Shown here piece after piece: positions 6,487 through 11,056 of a stretch of 11,056 nt of DNA. The stretch comes from Candidatus Falkowbacteria bacterium RIFOXYC2_FULL_48_21. Its GTDB lineage: Bacteria; Patescibacteriota; Patescibacteriia; UBA11705; JABHMO01. The DNA is taken from positions 1 through 11,056 of the forward strand of contig MFGM01000045.1 in assembly GCA_001778275.1 (NCBI GenBank), read 5' to 3'. The position numbers and the translations under genes were made by a program. The notes under the pieces are model-generated. The model searched no databases. It had not been told where the DNA came from and saw only the letters and a list, made by a program, of their open reading frames with translations. Every line of letters starts with the position of its first letter. The first letter of the stretch is position 1.

Positions 6487-6906
6487 TCACGGTTTTAAAA
6501 TCTCTTTCAACTCAACATTCATATTCGCATCAAACGTCAATATCAATTTTCTAACAGCGAGAATTGAAAATCTTTCCTTGATCAGCGATTCTGCTTTTTC
6601 CAAGTCTTCAGCATATTTCGCCTTTTCTTCATCCCACGAAGCGAAGGCTTTGCTCCCACCGTACGCACCGCAATCTTGATGCGCGACGAGCAAAACCGTT
6701 TTGATGCCGTGCAAACGAGAAGAAATCTCCAGCTGTTTCAAGGCTACGCTTTTTGTGTCTTCGTCGAGAAAATTCTTTTGTGCGCCGGCAAGCGACACCA
6801 AATCAAAATCTTTGATCAAACCTTGCTCCTTCGCCCAGTCACGAATCGCCTCATTAAAACGGAAATCGATACAAGTTAAAAGTAAGCTGTTGCAAGTGTG
6901 TGACAT
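6487..6906 (-). CDS. Beta-carbonic-anhydrase-like zinc protein (short form)
   Basis: A 139-residue protein with the two signatures of beta-class carbonic anhydrases: CxDxR (C12-I-D14-F-R16) and HxxC (H76-Q-D-C79, followed by GAYGG). Cys12, His76 and Cys79 are the expected zinc ligands. Asp14/Arg16 is the dyad that governs the fourth ligand. If active it would interconvert CO2 and bicarbonate in the cytoplasm. At 139 residues it is much shorter than classical beta enzymes (about 200 or more) and lacks most of the region after HxxC, so it may be a minimal enzyme or a zinc protein of another function. No signal peptide. It lies downstream of atpC on the same strand but is separated by 147 bases of repeats. 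No Shine-Dalgarno precedes the ATG at 6906; a TAAACT box (6915-6920) eight bases upstream suggests a leaderless start, as for the helicase. Confidence 0.8.
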   Translation of the reverse strand: MSHTCNSLLLTCIDFRFNEAIRDWAKEQGLIKDFDLVSLAGAQKNFLDEDTKSVALKQLEISSRLHGIKTVLLVAHQDCGAYGGSKAFASWDEEKAKYAEDLEKAESLIKERFSILAVRKLILTFDANMNVELKEILKP

Positions 6907-6914
6907 AAACGAAC

Positions 6915-6930
6915 AGTTTAAAGTCCAAAG
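6915..6930 (+). repeat. 16-base word with an exact inverted copy near atpG
   Basis: AGTTTAAAGTCCAAAG occurs here, and its exact reverse complement is at 9814-9829. Both copies adjoin further AAAGTCC-type words, so they belong to the same degenerate heptad family. Confidence 0.8.
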
Positions 6931-6987
6931 TTAAAAGGTAAAAGTCCGGAGTCACAAATAAAAAGTGCAAGGCAAAACGATAACGTT

Positions 6988-7002
6988 CAAAGTCTAAAGT
7001 CT
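6988..7002 (+). repeat. Left arm of a 15-bp inverted repeat next to the heptad array
   Basis: CAAAGTCTAAAGTCT is perfectly complementary to 7063-7077 within the heptad array, and its 14-base core can also pair one or two units to the left. In atpC mRNA this would form a hairpin spanning the stop codon region. Confidence 0.75.
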
Positions 7003-7042
7003 GAAACGAGACAAAGTGCATCAAAAGTCTACTGTAATTATT

Positions 7043-7082
7043 GACTTTAGACTTTAGACTTTAGACTTTAGACTTTGGACTT
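7043..7082. repeat. Heptanucleotide tandem array (GACTTTA)n overlapping the end of atpC
   Basis: Five back-to-back units fill 7043-7077: four GACTTTA and one GACTTTG, followed by a partial unit to 7082. On the minus strand it reads AAAGTCT repeats. It encodes the last residues of AtpC and its TAA stop. Because 7 is not a multiple of 3, every forward frame that enters three units meets TAA, and every reverse frame meets TAG. Confidence 0.95.
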
Positions 7083-7503
7083 GCGCCTTCTCCACCCGTT
7101 TCTGCTGTTTTCGCCCAACGCGAAGCCTCGCCATTTCCTTTTCAATCTGCGCGGACAGCGCGGCAAATTCAACGGTGTCCACGTTTTTCTCATCGCGAAG
7201 CTTGCGCGCCCGCTCCATCGCCGCCTCGGCGCGCGCGATGTCAATTTCTTCCGATCGTTCCGCTCGGTCGGCCAACACCACCACCTTCTCCGCCAATACT
7301 TCGACAAATCCGCCCGCCACGGCCATGACAAATTCTTCTTCACCCTTTTTTACCGTAATTTCTCCGGTTTTCAAAACCGAAATGAGCGGGATATGATTCG
7401 GTAAAATCGTAATCTCGCCCATCACGGTCGGGAGCGTTATTGAATCCACTTCATCCTTGAACACAACGCGTTCAGGTGTGGCGATTTTGAAATTAATACG
7501 CAT
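7054..7503 (-). CDS. atpC: F1 ATP synthase epsilon subunit
   Basis: A 149-residue epsilon subunit of the F1 sector, which couples gamma rotation to catalysis and can inhibit ATP hydrolysis. The N-terminal beta-sandwich (residues 3-82) shows FKIATPERVVF, VDSITLPTVMGEITILPNHIPLI and FVMAVAGGFVEV. The C-terminal helical hairpin begins with EEIDIARAEAA (85-95), which holds the I-D-x-x-R-A element that binds ATP in some bacterial epsilon subunits. The ATG at 7503 follows AAGGA (7508-7512) at four bases and matches the family start; the extension to 7611 is rejected. The last nine residues (QVQSLKSKV) and the stop are encoded by a heptad DNA repeat, so the tail has probably been altered by repeat expansion. 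It is 130 bases from atpD, unusually far for this operon. Confidence 0.95.
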   Translation of the reverse strand: MRINFKIATPERVVFKDEVDSITLPTVMGEITILPNHIPLISVLKTGEITVKKGEEEFVMAVAGGFVEVLAEKVVVLADRAERSEEIDIARAEAAMERARKLRDEKNVDTVEFAALSAQIEKEMARLRVGRKQQKRVEKAQVQSLKSKV

Positions 7504-7507
7504 AAAT

Positions 7508-7538
7508 TCCTTATCCTCCCCCGGATGAATCACGGGGG
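7508..7538 (-). promoter_or_regulatory. GC hairpin just upstream of the atpC ribosome site
   Basis: A 6-bp all-GC stem CCCCCG (7518-7523) / CGGGGG (7533-7538) with a nine-base loop ends five bases before the AAGGA ribosome site (7508-7512). There is no T tract, so it is not a terminator. It could limit or protect atpC translation initiation, or mark an mRNA processing site. Confidence 0.4.
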
Positions 7539-7591
7539 CTGGTAAATTTCTCTTAAATTTCCCCTTAATTTCTTTTCTCGCCAGAGGACGA

Positions 7592-7609
7592 GTGCGTCCT
7601 TCGGCGCAC
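7592..7609 (-). other. Stable hairpin in the atpD-atpC gap
   Basis: GTGCG (7592-7596) / CGCAC (7605-7609) can extend by two pairs to a CTTC tetraloop. A neighbouring CTCG/CGAG stem (7578-7592) is nearby. No U tract follows on the minus strand, so read-through from atpD into atpC is expected. Confidence 0.4.
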
Positions 7610-7633
7610 AATTTTAATTTTCAATGATTGCGA

Positions 7634-8995
7634 TTATTCCACTTCCTCTATTCCCCCCTTCATATAAAACGATTGCTCCGGCTTGTCATCATGTTTGCCA
7701 TCAAGAATTTCACGAAACCCCCGAATGGTATCCTTGAGCGAAACGTATTTGCCGGGAATATTGGAAAAGGTTTCCGCCACGAAAAATGGCTGGGACAGGA
7801 AGCGCTGAATTTTGCGGGCGCGAGAAACGATCTTTTTGTCCACCTCGGACAATTCATCAACGCCAAGAATGGCGATAATATCTTGTAAGTCTTTGTAGCG
7901 TTGAAGCACGCGCTGGACTTCACGCGCCACGGTATAATGTTCTTCGCCCAAAATGTTCGGATCCAAAATCGTGGAAGTCGAATCAAGCGGATCCACGGCC
8001 GGATAAATACCAAGCTCGGCCAGGCCTCGAGCCAACACCACCGTCGAGTCAAGGTGCGCGAACGTGGTAGCCGGCGCCGGGTCTGTCAAATCATCAGCCG
8101 GCACGTAAACGGCTTGCACAGAAGTAATTGCACCTTTATTCGTGGAAGTGATACGCTCCTGCATTTTGCCCATTTCAGAAGCCAATGTCGGTTGATAACC
8201 CACGGCGGACGGCATGCGTCCGAGCAAAGCGGACACTTCCGAGCCGGCCTGCGTGAAACGAAAAATATTATCCACGAAGAATAAAACGTCTTGTCCCTGA
8301 TCGCGGAAATATTCGGCCATGGTCAAGCCGGTCAACCCCACGCGAGCACGGGCGCCCGGCGGTTCGTTCATCTGACCGAAAACCAAAGCGGTTTTTTCCA
8401 GCACGCCCGAGTCTTTCATTTCATGATACAAATCATTTCCTTCGCGCGTTCTTTCTCCCACGCCGGCGAAGACAGATGTGCCGCCGTGCTCCTGCGCGAT
8501 ATTGCGAATCAATTCCATGATCACCACCGTCTTGCCCACGCCCGCGCCGCCGAACAAACCAACCTTACCGCCTTTCACAAACGGACAAATCAAGTCAATA
8601 ACCTTGATGCCGGTTTCAAACACTTCAATCTTAGTCGATTGATCTTTGAACTTCGGCGCTTCGCGATGAATCGGATATTTCTCATCCGTTTTCACCGCCG
8701 GCTTGCCGTCGATCGGTTGGCCGAGCACGCCGAACATGCGGCCGAGCGTTTCTTTGCCGACCGGCACGCTGATCGGCGCACCCGTCGCAATCACTTCCAC
8801 GCCGCGCGCCAATCCGTCCGTTGACCCCATGGCCACGGTGCGCACTTTGTTATCGCCAAGATGCTGTTGCGTTTCCAACACCAATTTATTCTTGCCAACG
8901 GAAACTTCCAGCGCCTCATAAATTCCCGGCAGCGTTTCCGGAAACTCCACGTCCACCACCGCGCCGATGATTTGAATTACTTTGCCTTTGTTCAT
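7634..8995 (-). CDS. atpD: F1 ATP synthase beta subunit (catalytic)
   Basis: A 453-residue beta subunit, which makes or hydrolyses ATP in the alpha3beta3 ring of the membrane-bound F1Fo complex. Walker A is GGAGVGKT (149-156), with Lys155 and Thr156. The catalytic Glu is E181 in GVGERTREGND, with R182 beside it. Walker B ends in Asp242 (DVLFFVDNIFRF). These positions coincide with the E. coli numbering. The DELSEVD motif is present near residue 382. The N-terminal barrel (GKVIQIIGAVVDVEFP) and overall length are normal. No key residue is missing, so the enzyme should be functional. There is no Shine-Dalgarno before the ATG at 8995; the upstream bases are AT-rich. The gene is separated from atpG by 840 bases that hold an oppositely oriented gene, so it may need its own promoter or long read-through. 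Confidence 0.98.
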   Translation of the reverse strand: MNKGKVIQIIGAVVDVEFPETLPGIYEALEVSVGKNKLVLETQQHLGDNKVRTVAMGSTDGLARGVEVIATGAPISVPVGKETLGRMFGVLGQPIDGKPAVKTDEKYPIHREAPKFKDQSTKIEVFETGIKVIDLICPFVKGGKVGLFGGAGVGKTVVIMELIRNIAQEHGGTSVFAGVGERTREGNDLYHEMKDSGVLEKTALVFGQMNEPPGARARVGLTGLTMAEYFRDQGQDVLFFVDNIFRFTQAGSEVSALLGRMPSAVGYQPTLASEMGKMQERITSTNKGAITSVQAVYVPADDLTDPAPATTFAHLDSTVVLARGLAELGIYPAVDPLDSTSTILDPNILGEEHYTVAREVQRVLQRYKDLQDIIAILGVDELSEVDKKIVSRARKIQRFLSQPFFVAETFSNIPGKYVSLKDTIRGFREILDGKHDDKPEQSFYMKGGIEEVE

Positions 8996-9202
8996 ATAGA
9001 ATTATTAAATTATGGAATTGAACTTAAATAAAGGAGGGGGCGAAAGAGGGCCCGCCTAGACTCGACCACGTTTCGGTTTCTTTCATAAGTGTGTCTAGTC
9101 GAGGCTGGCGGAAGAAGGGAAGATGGCGGGAGAAGGCAATAAGGCAATAGGATTTATAGGTTGTTCAATATATGTAAATTTATTAGCAAAACACTTAAAG
9201 TC
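8996..9202. other. Gene-free stretch upstream of atpD with a swapped palindrome and short tandem repeat
   Basis: I find no gene here. It holds an unusual inverted repeat in which CTAGAC (9056-9061) and CTCGAC (9061-9066) are complemented by GTCTAG (9093-9098) and GTCGAG (9098-9103). The two halves are in the same order on both sides, so the pairings exclude each other. It also has two tandem copies of AAGGCAAT (9133-9148). GGAGGGGG at 9033-9040 is not positioned for any start. Confidence 0.55.
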
Positions 9203-9231
9203 TTGACAGTTATTGCTACTTATGATATACT
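9203..9231 (+). promoter_or_regulatory. Near-consensus extended -10 promoter of the antisense gene in the atp operon
   Basis: A perfect -35 TTGACA (9203-9208), an optimal 17-base spacer and TATACT (9226-9231) preceded by TGA (9223-9225). Predicted transcription start near 9238. It points opposite to the ATP synthase operon. Confidence 0.88.
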
Positions 9232-9246
9232 GATTTTTGCTTTTAG

Positions 9247-9295
9247 GCAAGGAAATTACTTCCTTGCTGAAACCGTTCCTTTACGGAACAGGAGG
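9247..9295 (+). promoter_or_regulatory. Twin-hairpin leader with strong Shine-Dalgarno
   Basis: The roughly 60-base leader holds two stem-loops. The first is GCAAGGAA (9247-9254) / TTCCTTGC (9260-9267) with loop ATTAC. The second is GTTCC (9275-9279) / GGAAC (9285-9289) with loop TTTAC. AGGAGG (9290-9295) follows at once, five bases before ATG 9301. The TTCCT segments could alternatively pair with the AGGAGG, so the leader may control translation; this is inference. It could equally just protect the mRNA. Confidence 0.6.
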
Positions 9296-9300
9296 AGAGC

Positions 9301-9732
9301 ATGCGTCCGGTGAAATTTAGTAAATCCATCAGTGTGGCCGTGAACTATCTGTATGGTCTTTTAAATGGAACAATCAAGTTGGAATACGATCGGGAAGGCA
9401 CGCCAGCGAGTGCCGACTGGATCAGCTCTCGAAATGACCTCAAGAAGGTACCTTTTGGTCTTCGAGAAATCATGGCGGAGGATGATAGCGATTTCGCCTG
9501 CGAAGGAAGCGAGCTTATGATGGACTACCGCTTGCGGAAAATTTATTTTTCCCTGTCTCCCGAGAATAGTGATGACACACGGCATGTTCTCACGATCACT
9601 TTAGCAAAGAACCTCATGATCCCTTATCGAGGCTCTTATGCGGACAATCCGTGGTTCGTCGCCATCATCGAATATCGCGATTACCACCAGCCCGAACAGT
9701 GGTATTCCATAACAATCAAGGGGCGCTTCTAG
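9301..9732 (+). CDS. Hypothetical 143-residue protein inserted antisense between atpG and atpD
   Basis: I do not recognise this protein. It is complete, with a near-consensus promoter, strong ribosome site and strong terminator, so it is very likely expressed. There is no signal peptide or membrane segment, no cysteine pair (one Cys at residue 58) and no known catalytic motif. It is soluble-looking and rich in Tyr, Asp, Glu and Arg, with an acidic patch (EDDSDFACEGSEL, about 61-73) and strand-like segments (RKIYFSLSPE, HVLTITLAK, WFVAIIEYRD, WYSITIKGRF) that suggest a mainly beta or alpha/beta fold. It lies head-on to atpG and splits the ATP synthase operon. It could be a cargo gene carried in by a repeat-mediated insertion, or an ATP synthase-linked regulator; nothing in the sequence decides between these. 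Confidence 0.85.
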   Translation: MRPVKFSKSISVAVNYLYGLLNGTIKLEYDREGTPASADWISSRNDLKKVPFGLREIMAEDDSDFACEGSELMMDYRLRKIYFSLSPENSDDTRHVLTITLAKNLMIPYRGSYADNPWFVAIIEYRDYHQPEQWYSITIKGRF

Positions 9733-9745
9733 CAACCACTCACCG

Positions 9746-9778
9746 CGCACTCCCTTCACCCGGGGGTGCGTTTTTTTT
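9746..9778 (+). terminator. Strong terminator of the antisense gene
   Basis: A 9-bp stem from CGCAC (9746-9750) with GTGCG (9766-9770), one T-G wobble and three C-G pairs inward (9752-9754 / 9762-9764), is followed by T8. It starts 13 bases after the TAG. On the minus strand the stem is not followed by T residues, so it should not stop transcripts coming from atpG. Confidence 0.92.
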
Positions 9779-9796
9779 GTAATTCGTTTGCGCCGT

Positions 9797-9829
9797 TGAC
9801 TTTGGACTTTTCCCTTTGGACTTTAAACT
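9797..9829 (-). repeat. Degenerate heptad words at the 3' end of atpG
   Basis: GACTTTGGACTTTTC followed by CTTTGGACTTTAAACT resembles the array at the end of atpC. The latter 16 bases are an exact inverted copy of 6915-6930. The words lie seven bases past the atpG stop codon. Confidence 0.8.
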
Positions 9830-9835
9830 TGCGTT

Positions 9836-10783
9836 TTACTTAAGCGCCGCCGCACCCGAACTAATCTCCGCAATCTCTTGCGTAATCCCCGCCTGCCGCG
9901 CGCGATTGAAAGTCAAAGTCAAATCATCAATCATGTCGCCCGCCGCATCCGTGGCGTTGCGCATGGCAAACATACGAGCGCTGTGTTCGGACGCTTCCGA
10001 TTCCAGGACCGCTTGATAAACTTGCATTTCGATTAACCGCGGTAACATTTGATCAAGCACCTCGCGCGCCGACGGTTCGAAAACATATTCAAAACTGTAA
10101 TCGCCTTTTTTCAAATAACGCTCACCCTTTTCCTCAATAAATTCCTTGGTCGCACCCACGCCCGCACTTTTGCCCACCACGCCGAGAAAATCATCCGGCT
10201 CCGGCTCAATCGGCAAAAGTTGTTTCACGCGCGGCACCTGCTTCAACGATGAAACATAATCGGTAAACGCCACAAATATTTTGTCATAATTGCCCTTGAT
10301 AAATTCATCCATGACCAGACGCGCCACCGGCGCCACGTCCGCCACTTGCAAAGTTAAATCCTCTTTTTTGAAATCAGCCACGACTTGGTATCCGGCCAAC
10401 CTGATCAAGTCGCGCGATCGCGAACCAAGCGCGAAAACATCGGTGTCGGCAATGGTTTTTTCGTGCTTTTTGATTGAGGCAATCGCTTTTTGCGCAACCG
10501 CCAAATTGAATCCGCCGCACAGTCCACGATTGGTACCGATGAGCACCAGAGCCACGCGATTAACCTTGGTCGGACGTTTCAAAAGCACGTGCTGGTCAAT
10601 ATTTTCCTTTTTCGCCAAATGCAAAATCGTCGCCCACGCCAGGTTGGCATAATCGCGGGTCGCAAGCACCGCTCGCACCGCTTTCCGCATTTTCGCCGCC
10701 GCCACCATTTCCATCGCTTTCGTAATCTTCTTGGTGTTGGAAATCGAACGAATGCGTCGTTTTAAATCTCGTGAACCGGCCAT
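9836..10783 (-). CDS. atpG: F1 ATP synthase gamma subunit
   Basis: A 315-residue gamma subunit, the rotating central stalk of F1. The N-terminal helix (DLKRRIRSISNTKKITKAMEMVAAAKMRKA, residues 6-35), the TNRGLCGGFN loop (84-93) and the C-terminal helix with ASEHSARMFAMRNATDAAGDM and ARQAGITQEIAEISSGAAAL are all canonical. Compared with E. coli gamma (287 residues) there is an extra segment of about 25 residues near 199-227 (GVVGKSAGVGATKEFIEEKG and onward), just before the YSFEYVFEPS strand. The start at 10783 is chosen because MAGSRDLKRR matches the family; the 34 residues of further open frame to 10885 are repeat-encoded. There is no Shine-Dalgarno. It lies 134 bases after atpA and 840 bases before atpD. 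Confidence 0.97.
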   Translation of the reverse strand: MAGSRDLKRRIRSISNTKKITKAMEMVAAAKMRKAVRAVLATRDYANLAWATILHLAKKENIDQHVLLKRPTKVNRVALVLIGTNRGLCGGFNLAVAQKAIASIKKHEKTIADTDVFALGSRSRDLIRLAGYQVVADFKKEDLTLQVADVAPVARLVMDEFIKGNYDKIFVAFTDYVSSLKQVPRVKQLLPIEPEPDDFLGVVGKSAGVGATKEFIEEKGERYLKKGDYSFEYVFEPSAREVLDQMLPRLIEMQVYQAVLESEASEHSARMFAMRNATDAAGDMIDDLTLTFNRARQAGITQEIAEISSGAAALK

Positions 10784-10801
10784 ATTGTAATCGGATAATG
10801 G

Positions 10802-10905
10802 TACGTGGTATGTGGAAGCTGGTTTAGAAACTGGAAAATGGAAAGTGGATTTAATGCTCCATCTTCCACCCTCCACTTTCCGCACCAGCTTCTATGTGCC
10901 ACGCA
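10802..10905. repeat. Long imperfect inverted repeat in the atpA-atpG gap
   Basis: Stems include CGTGG (10804-10808) / CCACG (10899-10903), GAAGCTGG (10815-10822) / CCAGCTTC (10885-10892) and GGAAAGTGGA (10840-10849) / TCCACTTTCC (10872-10881). Together they make a hairpin of about 100 bases. It has no T tract, so it is not a classical terminator; it separates the atpA and atpG messages structurally and may be an mRNA processing or stability element. Confidence 0.75.
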
Positions 10906-10917
10906 CCAACTTCCAAG

Positions 10918-11056
10918 CTATTGCTTATCAATCAATAATTCTTCCACCGTTGATTTATAATCATTTATCAACTTAACCAACTCTTTCTCCGTCCCCGCAT
11001 CCATTTCACCTTTCGTCGTTATAACGGCCAAAATCTGTTTGCCGTTGGTATCGCAA
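10918..11056 (-). CDS. atpA: F1 ATP synthase alpha subunit, C-terminal end only
   Basis: The last 45 residues of a protein that enters from the right edge and ends at TAG 10918-10920. The visible tail contains DTNGKQILAVITTKGEMDA and EKELVKLINDYKSTVEELL, a helical end like that of alpha subunits, where a glycine-containing turn and an acidic stretch precede a final helix of the LKxxIxxFK type. The conserved nucleotide-binding part lies outside the window. Identity rests mainly on gene order: alpha directly precedes gamma in almost all F-type operons. Alpha is the non-catalytic nucleotide-binding partner of beta. Confidence 0.8.
   Translation of the reverse strand, partial: CDTNGKQILAVITTKGEMDAGTEKELVKLINDYKSTVEELLIDKQ

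Noticed and set aside
3628..6489. Possible UGA recoding, as in some candidate phyla
   Set aside because: TGA terminates the twin nuclease and carbonic-anhydrase-like genes right before or near their terminators, so it is used as a stop.
7043..7082. Heptad array as a CRISPR array
   Set aside because: Units are 7 bases with no spacers and there are no cas genes; the nuclease signature in the helicase is not evidence for CRISPR.
7504..7611. 36-residue N-terminal extension of AtpC
   Set aside because: Passes through two hairpins and the atpC ribosome site; family alignment starts at 7503.
8291..8824. 177-residue plus-strand open frame
   Set aside because: Shadow of atpD; composition (His and Arg rich) is typical of a reverse-strand reading of a conserved gene.
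10784..10885. 34-residue N-terminal extension of AtpG
   Set aside because: Encoded by the inverted repeat in the atpA-atpG gap and unlike any gamma subunit; the canonical start is at 10783.

Overview
The window looks like a chromosomal segment from a bacterium with a small, compact genome. Candidate Phyla Radiation (Patescibacteria) is my best guess. The guess rests on the mix of compact genes, an F1-ATPase operon whose main genes lack Shine-Dalgarno sequences, small lineage-specific proteins, a minimal carbonic-anhydrase-like protein, and short degenerate repeats in the gene gaps. No rRNA or marker phylogeny is available, so the phylum is an inference. TGA acts as an ordinary stop codon. No tRNA, rRNA, CRISPR array, transposase or integrase was seen.

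Layout, left to right. Positions 1-2597 (minus): a UvrD/PcrA-type helicase carrying a C-terminal RecB/Cas4-like nuclease domain, cut by the left edge. 2665-3020 (plus): a complete small transcription unit with promoter, Shine-Dalgarno, a 78-residue cysteine-containing protein and a terminator. The terminator is shared with the convergent gene cvpA (3019-3516, minus), which has its own near-consensus promoter. 3590-4785 (minus): a predicted secreted protein with two tandem staphylococcal-nuclease domains. 4860-6239 (minus): a membrane protein made of two copies of a transmembrane plus LemA-like unit. 6166-6486: a non-coding stretch with a promoter and several stem-loops. 6487-6906 (minus): a beta-carbonic-anhydrase-like protein.

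From 7054 to the right edge lies the 3' half of an F-type ATP synthase operon on the minus strand, in canonical order: atpA (partial), atpG, atpD, atpC. The operon is unusually loose. Every gap between its genes holds inverted or short repeats. Between atpG and atpD an autonomous, oppositely oriented gene (9301-9732) interrupts it, with a near-consensus promoter, a twin-hairpin leader, a strong Shine-Dalgarno and a terminator.

Two patterns recur. The small or lineage-specific genes (2745-2981, the twin nuclease, the LemA-like protein, 9301-9732) have strong Shine-Dalgarno sequences. The helicase, atpG, atpD and the carbonic-anhydrase-like gene do not. Heptanucleotide repeats based on AAAGTC words sit at the 3' ends of atpC and atpG, and one array encodes the end of AtpC including its stop codon. 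The best candidates for something undescribed are the antisense gene inside the ATP synthase operon, the duplicated LemA-like membrane protein, the twin secreted nuclease and the heptad arrays.
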